From Typhlomys cinereus (taxonomy: Eukaryota; Chordata; Mammalia; Rodentia; Platacanthomyidae), in contig JALPQD010000247.1 in assembly GCA_023101885.1 (NCBI GenBank), positions 124,001 through 188,000 of the forward strand: DNA of 64,000 nucleotides, given 5' to 3'. The notes under the pieces were generated by a model that saw only the letters and a list, made by a program, of their open reading frames with translations, was not told the origin of the DNA and ran no database searches. The position numbers and the translations under genes are program-made. The first letter of the stretch is position 1. The number at the start of each line of letters is the position of its first letter. This document shows positions 34,802-47,375 of the stretch, piece by piece.

Positions 34802-37800
34802 ATGTCCAGAATTAAAAATAATTTCTCCATTATAACATTAAATGTCAATGCTATTAACTCACTGATCAAGTGACACAGATTACAAACATGGATTAAAAAT
34901 CACAACCCATAAATCTGCTGCCTTCAGGAAACTCATCTCACCACAAAAGATAGGTACATTCTAAAAATGAAAAGCTGGTCCAATATTTTTCAAGCTAATG
35001 GAACTAGGAAACAGGCAGGGGTAGCCATTATGCTCTCGGAAAAGTGGACTTCACACCAAAAAAAATCACAAGAGACACAGATGGATACTCCATTGAAGTC
35101 ATAGGTACAATTCAACAGGAAGACTTCACAATACTGAACATATATGCACCCAATACAGGCCCCTCCACATTCAATAAGAAAACCCTACAGCATCTGAAGC
35201 GAGAAATCAAGCCCCAAAAGATAATTCTTGGGGATTTCAACACTGCCCTCTCAACGTGGAATGTATCAACAGTTCAAAAGCTTAACAGAGACACTTTGGA
35301 ACTTAATCAAACCCTTAAAGAAATGGACCTTACAGATCTCTATCAAACTTTTCATCCACCCACCAAAGAATACACATTTTTCTCAGCAGCACACAGAACT
35401 TTCCCCAAAATAGATCACATATTGGGCCAGAAAACGAATCTCCACATATAAAAAAAACAGTTGAAATTATAGCCTGGGCCCTATCAGACCACCACGGCTT
35501 AAAGCTTGACATCTACAACACAACAAACAACAGAAAATACACTAACTCCTGGAAACTTAACACTATGATGCTTAATGAGAACTCGATTAAGGAAGAAATT
35601 AAAAAGGAAATTCAAGATTTCCTGAAAGAGAATGATAATGAAAATACAACTTACCAAAATCTCCGGGACACAAGGAAAGCTGTCCTAAGAGGTAAGTTCA
35701 TAGCTCTTAATGCCTACATCAAAAAAAAATGGAAACGTCAGAAATAAATAACTTAACAATACAGCCTAAAACTTTAGAGAAACTAGAGCAATCCAATCCC
35801 AAGAGCAGCATAAGAGAGGAGATTAGCAAAATAAGGGGAGAAATAACCAACATTGAGATTAGGAAAACAATACAGAAAATCAACCAGTCAAAAAGCTGGT
35901 TCTCTGAAAAAAATCAATAAAATTGATACACCCATAGCTGAATTAACCAAAAACAAGAGAGAAAACCCAAATTAACAAAATTAGAAATGAAAATGGAATT
36001 ATCACTACTGATACCCAAGAAATCCAGAGAATTATAACGTCATATTTCAAAAACTTATACTCTGTGAAATACGACAACACAAAAGAGATGGATGAATTCC
36101 TAAATAAACACAACTTACCTAAATTGAATCAGGAAGTGGTGAACTATTTAAATATTCCTATAACATATGAGGAAATTGAAGAAGTAATCTCGAATCTTCC
36201 CACCAAAAAATGTCCTGGACCAGATATTCAAGGAGCTAATAACACCAATACTCCTTAAAATGTTCCATCAAATAGCAAAGGAAAGGACACTACCAGATTC
36301 CTTCTATGAAGCTAATGTCCTCTTAATCCCAAACCCTAATAAAGATACACTTAAAAAAGAAAATGATATGCCTTCTCTCTGATGAACACGGATGCAAAGA
36401 TTCTCAACAAAGTCTTAGCAAATAGGATTCAAAAACATATCAAAAAGATCATCCACAGAGATCAAGTAGGCTTTAGTCCAGGCACAAAAATTTGATTCAA
36501 TAAATGCAAATCAATAAATGTAATTCATCATACAAACCAGTACAAAGTTCAAGACCACATGATACTCTCGATAGATGCAGTAAAATCATTTGACAAGATC
36601 CAACAGCCTTTTATCATCAAAACTCTAGAGACAGTTGGAATGGAAGGAACCTTTAGCAATATGATAAAAGCTGTATACAGCAAGCCTTCAGCAAGGATTA
36701 TACTCAATGGGGAAAAACTTGAAGCATTCCCACTTTGATCAGGAACTAGACAAGGCTGTCCACTCTTACCACTTCTATTCAATATTGTACTTGAAGCCTT
36801 AGCTGAAGCCATAAGACAAGAAAGGGACATAAAAGGGATTCAAATCTGCGAGGAAGAAGTTGAGTTATCTCTATTTGCAGATGACATGAAACTGTACCTG
36901 AGTGATGCCAAAAACTCCACCAGGAAGCTCCTAGAACTAATACAGAAGTTCAGCAGGGTGGCAGGATACAAAATAAATGTACAAAAATCAGTGGCCTTCC
37001 TATATGCCCAGAAAGAAAGAAGTGAAAAAGCCCTGAGAGAAACAATCCCATTTACTATAGTGCCTAAAAAAGTGAAATACCTTGGTATAAACCTAACCAA
37101 GGAAGTAAGAGACCTCTATAATGAAAACGTTAAAATCCTAAAGAAAGAAATTGTAGAAGACACCAGAAGTGGAAAGACCTCTCATGTTCCTGGATTGGCA
37201 GAATGCACATCATAAAAACGACCATCCTACCAAAGGCAATATGCAAATTCAATGCTATACCAATTAAAATCCCAAACCAATTCTTTAAAGAGGTTGACCA
37301 AGCAATCTCAAAATTCATATGGAGGCACAAAAGACCCAGCATAACAAAGACAATTCTGAATAATAAAAACACTGCTGGAGGTAAGCCCACAAAATTACAG
37401 CCTTTTGATCTTTGACAAAGGGGCCAAATAAATCCAATGGAAAAAGAATAGCATCTTCAACAAATGGTGCTGGCAAAACTGGATCTCCACATGCAGAAGA
37501 TTAAAACTGGACCCATACTCGTCACCATGTAAAAGAATTAATTCCAAATGAATCAAGGACATCGATATAAGGCCAGAGTCTATAAAAAACATAGTTGAAA
37601 GGGTAGGAAACTCCCTTGAGCTGATTGGGCTAGGTCAACACTTCCTAAACAGACATCCAACAGCACAGTCACTGCAACCAACTCTCTACAGTTGGGATTT
37701 TGTAAAATTAAAGAGCTTCTGTTCAGATAAAGAGATTGTAACACAAGCACAAAGGCAACCCACAGAATGGGAGAAAATCTTCACTAACCATATATCTGAT

Positions 37801-38100
37801 AGAGCTCTATTATCTGGAATGCACAAAGAACTTAGAAAACTAAACAACAAGGAAACTAATGGCCCAATTAAAAAATTGGCCCTGGATCTTAAAAGAAACT
37901 TTACTAAGGATGAAATTAAAATGTCTAACAAATATCTTAAAAAATGCTCCATATCCATAGCCATGAGGGAAATGCAAATCAAAACTTCCCTGAGATATCA
38001 TCTCACCCCGGTCAGGATGGCAAAAATCCACAATACAAACAACACCAAATTCTGGAGAGGATGTGGAGAGAAGGGAACTCTCCTACATAGCTGGTGGGAA
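34802..38100 (+). pseudogene. L1-D ORF2, multiple breaks and 3' deletion
   Basis: ORF2 starts at 34802-34804 (ATG). Open blocks cover endonuclease (35044-35451: [24 protein letters not shown]), the linker (35565-35920) and RT fingers (36064-36258). The RT palm lies at 36720-37215, where FADD survives in part as [15 protein letters not shown]. The thumb and C-terminal region lie at 37203-38100. A 113-bp deletion relative to L1-E joins ctggaggta to agcccac at about 37387 and shifts the frame. The element ends at 38100, before the C-terminus. Confidence 0.87.
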
Positions 38101-41100
38101 TGCTCCATCCTGATAAGTATTGAATATCATCACCTCCTAGTCCGAGATAAAAACCTGTTAATTAGAGTTTGGTTAAAAGACTATATTCAAAGGTAGATGG
38201 GATAAAAGTAGGAGACCTTGGTGAGAGAGGGTCAATCACCCAATTTCAAAATGGGCAACCTATATGCCCTCCAATTCTAGTTAGATCGTACCCCATCAGT
38301 TGCAAATGATCAGGAACGAAAGTCAGTGAACTTAATCAGATGTCTCATTACTTACTTGCAGTCCTTGATGGTGGCCTATTTTCTCTGCTATAACATGGTC
38401 CCCTCTCTTTGTTTCGGGTGGGGCCCTCCTTCCCCATCCCTCCTGTTTATAATCTTTACAATTACTGTAGGTATTACAGAGATTTGTCTTTGAATGTCTC
38501 TAAGTGGGTTTGGTACTATGATCCACCTATTAGGGAGTACATATGGCATTTAATTTTCCATGTCTGGGATACTTCACTCAAAATAATTGTTTCTAATTCC
38601 ATCCATTTCCCAGCAAATTGCATTAATTCATCATTTTTGATGCCTGAATAGTATACCATTGCATAAATGTACCACATTTTCCTTATCAACTGGTCAACTG
38701 TTGAACATTTGGGCTGATTCCATGACTTTGCTATTGTAAACAGTGCTGCTATGATCATGGTCGTGCTTGTGCTATCAAGGTGAATTTTTGTTGTATGGGG
38801 CTTATTTCCAAAAGTGGTATAGCAGGGTCATATGGCATTTCAATCTTTAAATTCTTTAAGAATCGCCAGACAGCTCGCCAGAGTGGTTGTATGAACCTGC
38901 ATTCCCACCAGCAATGTAGGAGAGGTCCCTTCTCTCCACATCCTCTCTCAGGGAAGTTTCGATTTGCATTTCCCTCATGGCTAAGGATGGGGAACATTTT
39001 TTAAGATATTTGTTAGACATTTTAATTTCATCCTTGGTAAAGTTCCTTTTAAGTTCCAAGGCCCATTTTTTAATTGGGCCATTTGTTTCCTTGGAGTTTA
39101 GTTTTCTTATTTCTTTGTGCATTCTGGATAATAAAGCTCTATCAGATATGTGGTTAGTGAAGATTTTCTCCCATTCTGTGGGTTGCCCTTGTGCTCAAGT
39201 TACAATCTCTTTATCTGAACAGAAGCTCCTTAATTTCACAAGATCCTATCTGTTGAGTGATGATTGTAGTGACTGTGCTATTGGATGTCTGTTTAGGACA
39301 TGTTGGCCTAGCCCAATCAGCTTGAGGGAGTTCCATACCCTTTCAACTATGGCTTTTAGAGTCTCTGGCTTTATATCAAGGTTCTTGATCCATTTGGAAT
39401 TAATTCTTGTACATGGTGACAAGTAGGGGTCCAGTTTTAATCTTCTGCATGTGGAGATCCAGTTTTGCCAGGACCATTTGTTGAAGATACTGTTCTTTTT
39501 CCATTGCATTTTTTTGGCCCCTTTGTCAAAGATCAAATGGATGTAGTTGTGTGGGCTTATATCTGGGTCTTCAACCCGTAACCATTGATCTATGTGTCTA
39601 TTTTGGAGCCAGTACCAGTCTGTTTTTATAACTATGGATTTGTAGTATAGACTAAGGTTTGATATGGTGATACCTCCAGCAGTGTTTTTATTATTCAGGA
39701 TTGTCTTTGTTATGCTGGGTCTTTTGTGCCTCCATATGAATTTTGAGATTGCTTGGTCAACCTCTTTAAAGAATTGCTTTGGGATTTTAATTGGTATAGC
39801 ATGGAATTTGTATATTGCTTTTGGTAGGATGGTCATTTTTATGATGTGCATTCTGCCAATCCAGGATCATAAGAGGTCTTTCCACCTTCTGGTGTCTTCT
39901 GTAATTTCTTTCTTTAGTGTTTTAAAGTTTTCATTATAGAGGTCACTTACTTCCTTGGTTAGGTTTATACCAAGGTATTTCGCTTTTCTTAGGTCCTATA
40001 GTAAATGGGATTGTTTCTCTCAGGGCTTTTTCACTTCTTTCTTTCTGGGCATATAGGAAGGCCACTGATTTTGTACATTTATTTTGTATCCTGCCACCCT
40101 GCTGAACTTCTGTATTAGTTCTAGGAGCTTCCTGGTGGAGTTTTTGGCATCACTCAGGTATAAGATCATGCCATCTGCAAATAGGGATAGCTTGACTTCT
40201 TCCTTGCCGATTTGAATCCCTTTTATGTCCCTTTCTTGTCTTATGGCTTCAGCTAAGACTTCAAGTACAATATTGAATAGAAGTGGTGAGAGTGGACAGC
40301 CTTGTCTAGTTCCTGATCGAAGTGGGAATACTTAAAGTTTTTCCCTATTGAATATAATCCTTGCTGTTCGCTTGTTGTATACAGCTTTTATTATATTGAT
40401 AAAGTTATCTTCCATTCCAACCTTCCCTAGGGTTTTGATCATAAAAGGCAGTTGGATCTTGTCAAACGCTTTTTCTGCATCTATCGAGAGTATCATGTGG
40501 TCTTGAACTTTGGACTGGTTTATATGGTGAATTACATGTATTGATTCGTGTATGTTGAATCAACCTTGTATACCTGTGATAAAGCCTACTTGATCCCCAT
40601 GGATGATCTTTTTGATATGTTTTTGAATCCAATTTGCTAAGACTTTGTTGAGAATCTTTGCATCTGTGTTCATCAGAGAGATGGCATATAGTTTTCTTTT
40701 TAAGTGTATCTTTATTAGGTTTTGGGATTAAGACAATATTAGCTTCATAGAAGGAATCTGGTAGTGTTCCTTCCTTTGCTATTTTTAAAATGGAACAGTT
40801 TAAGGAGTATTGGTGTTATTAACTCCTTAAATGTCTGGTAGAACTCTGCGCTGAATCTGCTCCAGGACATTTTTTGGTGGGAAGATTCTAGATTACTTCC
40901 TCAATTTCCTCATATGTTATAGGACTATTTAAATAATTCACAACTTCCTGATTCAATTTATGTAATTTGTGTTTACTTAAGAATTCATCCTTCTCTTTTT
41001 TGTTGTCAAATTTCATTGAGTATGAGTTTTTGAATATGACGTTATAATTCTCTGGATTTCTTGGGTATAACTAGTGATAACTCCATTTTCATTTCTAATT

Positions 41101-41177
41101 TTGTTAATTTGGGCTTTCTCTCTGTTGCTTTTGGTTATCTTAGCTAGGGGTGTATCAATCTTATTGATTTTTTTCAA
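38101..41177 (-). mobile_element. L1-E: LINE-1 truncated at both ends
   Basis: A minus-strand L1 begins inside the 3' UTR at 38101 (tccatcctgataagtattga), so the terminal half of the 3' UTR and the poly-A are missing. It runs through ORF2 to about 41177, where ttattgatttttttcaaaac ends the homology in the RT N-terminal region. About 65 bp of ORF2 C-terminal sequence are missing near 38946. The left break coincides with the end of L1-D. No target duplication can be assigned. Confidence 0.88.
38516..41177 (-). pseudogene. L1-E ORF2 remnant (reverse transcriptase and C-terminus)
   Basis: The ORF2 stop is at 38516-38518 after YSLIGGS. The frame 38516-38758 holds the C-terminal MIIAALFTIAKSWNQPKCST segment. 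A 201-codon frame (39246-39851) covers the thumb/C-terminal region with [22 protein letters not shown] palm sequence is seen between 39850 and 40500 but is broken by frame changes. The endonuclease is absent through 5' truncation. Confidence 0.85.
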
Positions 41178-41544
41178 AACTTAAACTGTGTTTTATTTAA
41201 TTGTCTTATTTTTCATAAACCTTTCTTTCACATCTTCCCTTAATGGAAAAATTCACTGGGGATTGTGTAAACTTGGAGGCCATGGAACTAAGTCAAACTG
41301 ATGCAGTCAGGAGATATAATGAATATGAAATGTATCAGACTGCCATTGGTTTACCATGTGCAAACAGACTTTAAATAAGTACAAGGTATAAAATCTGAGT
41401 TCACAATCAGTTATATAGTTTGGAAAAAACCTATCTAGTATATCACTTATTATCACAATAAAGTATGTATTGCTACCCACTATGTACAATTGTATGTATC
41501 ATGCTTTCATATTATTGGCACTGTAGTAGGTTGATTTGTATCAC

Positions 41545-41565
41545 CATCATCATCATCATCATCAT
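41545..41565. repeat. (CAT)n microsatellite
   Basis: Seven uninterrupted CAT units. Confidence 0.9.
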
Positions 41566-43969
41566 GCAAACTGTGACTTGTGTTACAATATTGGCATGGC
41601 TTGTCTTTGAAGTCAATTAATACTAAGGAAGTTTTCACTTTCATTATTATGTTAAGAAACCACATTTATTTAAGTGCTCTGTGATTAATCCAAACAATGC
41701 CATGTTAGTCATGAATATCTATTCATATCGATGTACATAGTCTTGTGTTTGTATCTAGGTGTGAGGTGCTTTAACATTTTTACACATATTTCTTCCCATT
41801 TGTTTCTTTTATGCTGAAAATAATGACTGTAATTTTAGGAAGAGTCATGAAAGCATCTAAATAATTAAGGTTGAAAGGAATGCTTGTTCTACATGCTTTC
41901 ATAGAACATTTAGACAAGTGTCAGAAAATTTCATTAGAAATAGATAAAAATTAAATTGAATACTTAAATATAGTGACTACAAGTTAGGTTTATTTCACAG
42001 TAGTCATGGAGGAAAGGAGAAAGATTTTGATCAAAAATTTGTTAGATAAATGAAAAAACATCAGCATTCCTCTTGATATGCATTTTTCCCTGAAATAAAC
42101 AAAAACAAGAATCATTTCAGGTAGCATTCAAGATGGGAGTTCTAAGAAGTAGAATAAAAAATGCTGCATAAATGACAGTATCTGGAAAATAAAATAAATG
42201 TTGGAATCTACATACCTTTCATCAAACTCACAATTAAACAAGGTAGAATTGAAAATATTTTATAATATAACATGGAACTGAACATATTAATAAATTTCTT
42301 GATGGTTCTATTGTTTTCTTTACAAAATACCAAGGACCATTTTGAATACAGAGAAAATATGTGAAAACCATTGAAATGCTTTCCCTGATACTGCATATTA
42401 TTATATAACCTTTAGCTGATTCTACTACTAAATTAAATGTCATTCATAATTGTCCTAAGAAAATAATGGGTTAATATATAATAATAATATAAATACAACA
42501 TACCATATCACCATTATAATATCATAAATTAAGGCTGTTTTCTCTTATCTAATGGAATAACTTTCAGAAAGAGTTGTCACAAGCTGTTATTTCACCAGGA
42601 CCCAAGGGAGCATTCAACTCACTTTGAACAAGTGTCCATTAAGCCAATGGTGCAGAGCTAAACTTCTTGGGGAAAGCTGTCATGTTTTATCTATCTTAGC
42701 TCTCAGTTTATTCTTTTAGTGCCAATCTACTCATTTCCTCACTATTTCATTTGAATTATTCCTGGTAAGGACTATTAGGATATCTGTTTTTGTTAAAGTC
42801 AGTGGATACCTTTAACTTTGATAATTATTAATTCAGTTGTTCAATAAATATTTGTTGATTTCAAGTCAAATGCCTGGTATCTTCTTCGTGCTAAGCAAAA
42901 CAGATATCAACCATATCATTCCAAGCAAATCAGTGCAATGACAAAGTAGAGAGTGTTGTACAAATACAAAGAAAGTGATAGCACTTAATCCAAAATAAAC
43001 GGTTGATTGGTTTCAGCAAAAGTATATCCTCTTTTTTATTTCTTTTTCTTGCCCCTGAATTTCATTTGTTTTCATGTTGACAATACCTATTGTGTTGAAA
43101 TAGTTTCCAAAGACAGCCATGGTTTTCATTTGTACTTTATGGTTTCTATTGGCATAGTTTTAATCACACTCCCTAAATATTATCAAAGTGTTTCAATTTT
43201 GGACTTTCAATGATATTGCCATTCCTCTGGATGACCTCATTCATTTTGAATAAATTTAGTAGTATATGTTGATACATGGTAATGACTCTCAAATTGTCTT
43301 CTCTGACTAGGTTTTTGTTTTCCTTACTGGCCTTTGAATTGAAATGCTTGGGTACTGGCTTTAATTCAATCTGTCTCAGGTTATTAGTCTAAGTATGGCC
43401 AAAACTTCATCAGATCTGTTTCCCTGCAATATATGAAGTTGTTAAAACTATAAATGTGACAGTCTAACTCTATATTTCCTCTCTATATATCCTTATTCTT
43501 AAGGAATCACCAAAATATGTATGCTGCATTAACTTGTAATACTTAAGTCTGCCCCATCAATATGTCCCCTACTTTGCTTTTAAGTACCATTCCCACAGTT
43601 GTTTCCTTTACACACATCAATTATAATGCACACAAATGTCACTTAGTCACAATGTTATAGAAAATGCACTGGGTTCTCATTAAAATCAGAATTAAAACTA
43701 GCAACTGCAGTACATGATGTCATTACCTTTATTTCTAGTCTCATTCTATAGCTGATTTGACCATTGATCACTGCACACAAGACACACCATTTGACATATA
43801 TCATCTTCATATTTGAGATGCTTACTGCCAGTTAGAAATGAATGGTACCTCAGAGAAGTAGTATGTTTGTTGTTTATACATACATAAGTATCTATTTTAT
43901 ATCAACTGCAATCACTAATTATCTTTAATTAACTTGAAAGTATTTTTTTTCAATAATTGGCATCTCTTC

Positions 43970-44110
43970 TTTTCCAGACTGTAAACGTAATGAAGAAATC
44001 TCTGTGAAACAAATTTTATCACTTTAAAATTTTCTCCCCAACACCTGTTAAGGTACCTGGCACATTACAGACATCTAATACATATTTTTTCAAATATGAA
44101 ATAAATGAAG
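43970..44110 (+). mobile_element. Ancient mammalian repeat, L2/MIR-type tail
   Basis: ccagactgtaaacgtaatga, aaggtacctggcacattaca and tctaatacatattttttcaa match the order of an old mammal-wide repeat tail (..gactgtaagctc..gtgcctggcacatagtagg..aataaatatttgttgaatga). The class is uncertain and divergence is high. Confidence 0.4.
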
Positions 44111-45592
44111 AATGGATACTTCCTAATGCTTTGAAAAAGACTTCATATCTTTGGTGCTTCAGAATATACATTAGATTGAAAGTTTGAAATGGAAGGATTC
44201 TGAGACTTAGTAGTACTTGGAGGAAAGTTCTCTGCACAGTAGAAATGCTTGCTTTTTAACTTATATGAGCCAGAATGCTTGCTGTGTTATTTTCCTCCTC
44301 TCCAACATTTTGTGTTATTTTAAGTAGCCTTTACCTAATATCTCCATGAAAATTTGAAATTCAGTTTAATAAATGAGATTATCAGGAATTAAACATTCGT
44401 ACCTAATAGTTTTTCAGGTTTGCCTTATATCACATTGACTATAATGATGAAAATAGCTAATGCAACAAGAATACAAGACACACTTTGGTAGCCATGAAGA
44501 TATGTCATGAAACTTTGGTAAACATATTATAGTTGCTACTGATTTTCTAGGAAACTGACTTGTTTTTCTTTTCTCTCTGATCTAAGACATTTTTATCTGC
44601 AGAGTGGATTTCATAGCTCATCAATGCTGTATCCTAAGTGAATATGAGACCCTATCAAAGTAGCTACACAAATTTGTAATAACAGTCTTCTTTCAAAGTA
44701 TCTGAACATGACAAACTTTTAAACCAAAACCTCTAGAAACACAAAAATATAGGTTAGTACATGTAAACAGAAGACCAGAGTAAATGAAACAAATGTGAAG
44801 AAGGAAATTGTTCTCATGTGCTCATGCCTGATATTGATTGGGCTAATAGTCATCAATTTTTCTTCAATTATCACTTTTTAATGAAAGAACAAAGTAGATT
44901 TCAACACAAATGAATGTTGCTATTCAAGTGATTGGGATCTAATACATATATGATAACAGTGAATGTGCAATTATAATCTGATATATTAGTGCAAAAAAAC
45001 CAAGCCACTACATAATAACAGAGAGCCATAGTTACCTTTGACGCCGGAAAGTGATTTAATCTTAAATATCTATTCAGAAAAATACCAAGAAATGTCCCTA
45101 AGATGATTTCAATATGCTCAGAAATATGGAAAGTCCATAGCTAATTGCATGCTTGCCACTCACATATTTGTACAGTGTTGGTAAGCACACAATTTAAATG
45201 AAGAAAGCTATACCTTGGTGAACATGCCAGATGCAAGTTCCAAATAAAGGTAATTCTAAGACTGACTCCAGTATTAGGTATTATACTCCAGTTATTCTAA
45301 CTGCACTAGTTGACATTTGCCTAATTACTGCCTGTAATTTCAATAATTCTTCATGAAGGTGGTCGTGAAATGTTAAGTGAGGCAGAGAAGGTGAAGATTG
45401 ACAACTTCTCTAGAATTTGGATAATACTAAATTTCTCATTCACTCTTAATGTCATATCTGAAATATGTAAACGAGCAAAACCATCTCCTTGCCTTTTGCT
45501 GGAGGGCTCAATGAGTATGTTCTTGGCACTTTTTCACATCTCATCAGTGATTTGTGATTTTCCAAAGAATGTTGTTTTGCATTTCTCCCCAG

Positions 45593-45738
45593 GCTGCCAT
45601 GGGCAGTGTCCCAGCTGATGGAACATCAGTGCTATGTAGGTCCTTAACTGAGGACAAGCTGCTGGCACAATGTGTGCCAGTGATTGGAAAGTATTGCCAT
45701 GTATATCCAGTGCATTACGCTGGGATGACTCTGAACAG
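45593..45738 (+). other. Exon-like segment of unknown identity
   Basis: A 146-bp segment is preceded by a polypyrimidine tract and AG (atttctccccag, ending 45592) and followed by aacag|gtttgag (donor GT at 45739-45740). It is open in one frame (reading AAMGSVPADGTSVLCRSLTE, then EDKLLAQCVPVIGKYCHVYP) and less AT-rich than its surroundings. The opposite strand is also open, so coding is not established. I do not recognise the product. It may be a non-coding RNA exon, an old repeat piece or chance. Confidence 0.25.
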
Positions 45739-45967
45739 GTTTGAGTCACTGAAGGCAAAATGCTGACAATATTCATAAACAATATTCAAAGACATGTTCT
45801 GGTTTAGCTTCAAAATTCAGAGACAACTATTTCAGTGTACACTGGTTTGTTTAGAAGCAGTGATACCTTTAATGTCTTATTTTCTATTTCTGTGCTTCTG
45901 AGTGTACTATAGGTAAGAAGGATATTTTGGCATAATCCTACTCAGTGTTATGAAATGTGTCAGATCA

Positions 45968-46203
45968 TGGGCTTGAGAGATAATTCAGGGGTTAAGACTC
46001 TGCCTCAAAGGACTTGAATTCAGATTCTAGACCCCATGTAAATTAACAAGCAGAAATGACAGCGGCCTGTACTTCAAGCTCTGGAAGACAGGCCCTGGGA
46101 AATCGAACAGGGGAGAAAAAGGAAATAGAAGCAATCCAGGATGGTTCCTGAAGTCATCCTCAGATCTCCACAGGCACATACAGTGCTCACTAATACACAC
46201 ACA

Positions 46204-46251
<48 letters not shown>

Positions 46252-46318
46252 TACACACACATGCACAAAGATGCACACATAAACACACACGAGGAAAAAA
46301 TCAATAAAATGTATTTAG
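45968..46318 (+). mobile_element. B2-superfamily-like SINE, old subfamily, with long (CA)n
   Basis: It begins gggcttgagagataattcag and keeps the body order of the young copies (cagaaatgacagcggcctgt, then ctctggaagacaggccctgg). It carries extra or different blocks such as gaaggaaatagaagcaatcc-like sequence and ctcagatctccacaggcaca. The CA array spans about 46194-46262 and AATAAA is near 46302. Reading frames in the array give Cys/Val repeats and are artefacts. Confidence 0.75.
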
Positions 46319-46737
46319 AGAAAAAGAGACCTTAGCTCAAATATCGCTATACCACAAAGCCTCTAAAAACAAGAACCAAGAATACATGATACACTAAATT
46401 TTCAGTGTGCTGAAAATGAGCAAACACACTGAGCTTGTGTTTGGTGGCGTCATTGCTGTAGCTTTTCAATTGTCAAGACATAAGAATGTATGTATTTTTC
46501 CCATTTTGAGTAGTTAAATAGAATTCGTAAAATTATGAGATGGCCCAAAGAGAGGCAAGTTGATATGCCACAGGGGCTTTAACACCATAAGAACAGACAA
46601 GCCAGAGGGAACTTTGGGGTCCATAAAAGCATACAGGCAGAAGGGTGGGAGTGGGAGGCATTGATAAGGTGAAGGAAAAGGATAGGAGGGAGAAGGGAGG
46701 GAGGAAGCAGGGATGAGTACTTAATATGCTTGAAAAT
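46319..46737. other. Unique sequence with a purine-rich stretch
   Basis: No gene. 46640-46715 is G/A-rich (ggtgaaggaaaaggatagga and onward), next to the L1-H insertion. The end at 46738-46751 is the left target duplication of L1-H. Confidence 0.5.
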
Positions 46738-46751
46738 TGAAAAATGATTAA

Positions 46752-47360
46752 TGTAGGGTCTCTGATGTTCTGAATTGTGGTTTGTTGTTTTATTTTTCTT
46801 TTTTCCAGTTTTGCTGTTCCTGCACTAATCACCAGATACCAGGCCAGCTTAATCTCTCCCCATCCTAAAGCTCAGGAAAATTTGCCGAAGAGGGGGCAGT
46901 AAGATTGTAAGAGCCTAAAGATGGAGAGGAGCAAGGATATGCAAGATACTCCAAAGTTAGGGCCAAAGTAATCATAATAGGACTTTGTATGACCTGTGCA
47001 ATTGTCAACATATCATTGACCCCCCCAAAGTCTAGCATTGCCACTCTATAGAGGCAAGGAATTAACAGCCACAATAGTGTTCCTATACCAAAGGGGAACA
47101 CAAGAAAGAGTTCTGAGCAATGCTACTGAGCCCTTACATCTCATCAGAGAGGAGGTCCCAGACCAAAGTTTGATGTGCACAGTAAAGGATGCTCCAGGAA
47201 TGGGGGAGGGGGCACTGAGAGATAGCAAAGGGGGGAAGGAAGGGGAAAAAGGGGGAGGGAGCAAGGGGATTCAGGGAGGGGTGGAGAGAGGGAGGGGAAT
47301 GGGGTACCTATCAAGTTTGTGTGATTGGAAAAGAAACACTATAAATAAAAAATGGAAAAA
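46752..47360 (+). mobile_element. L1-H: short 5'-inverted LINE-1 3' end
   Basis: 46752-46828 is antisense L1 3' UTR (gtctctgatgttctgaattg, then ttccagttttgctgttcctg). At about 46830 the orientation flips, and 46835-47335 is sense 3' UTR (ggccagcttaatctctcccc through the G/A-rich tract at 47195-47305). It ends in ataaataaaaaatgg. Flanking tgaaaaatgattaa (46738-46751) and tgaaaaaatggttaa (47361-47375) form a likely target duplication. This is a twin-primed, heavily truncated insertion without coding capacity. Confidence 0.8.
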
Positions 47361-47375
47361 TGAAAAAATGGTTAA

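Larger units (their letters stand above)
32857..38100 (+). mobile_element. L1-D: LINE-1 with 5' UTR, lacking its 3' end
   Basis: This plus-strand L1 begins with cttactcccactcacctctc, homologous to the outer 5' end of L1-B, so it retains the 5' UTR. ORF1 (33688-34744) and ORF2 (34802-38100) follow. ORF2 stops at the codons for LLHSWWEC. The next base belongs to the 3' UTR of an oppositely oriented L1 (L1-E). No 3' UTR, poly-A or right target duplication exists for L1-D. The fusion therefore came from deletion after two insertions in opposite orientation, not from twin priming, because the two pieces overlap in L1 coordinates. Confidence 0.9.
41178..45967. other. Long unique, AT-rich interval
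   Basis: No gene can be supported. It holds a (CAT)n microsatellite (41545-41565) and two ancient mammalian repeat-like pieces. One is near 42830-42960 (ttcaataaatatttgttgat, then cgtgctaagcaaaacagata); the other is near 43970-44110. An exon-like segment at 45593-45738 is listed separately. All other frames are short and featureless. Confidence 0.55.

Noticed and set aside
32857..41177. L1-D plus L1-E as one twin-primed insertion
   Set aside because: The parts overlap by about 2.2 kb in L1 coordinates, and the outer ends are a 5' UTR and an ORF2 interior. Neither carries a poly-A beside a target duplication.
41545..41565. Possible CRISPR-like or coding repeat
   Set aside because: It is a simple CAT microsatellite. 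No spaced repeats of 20-40 bp occur anywhere, and CRISPR is not expected in an animal genome.
46027..46335. Cys/Val-rich and His/Thr-rich frames
   Set aside because: They arise from the CA repeat of an old SINE.
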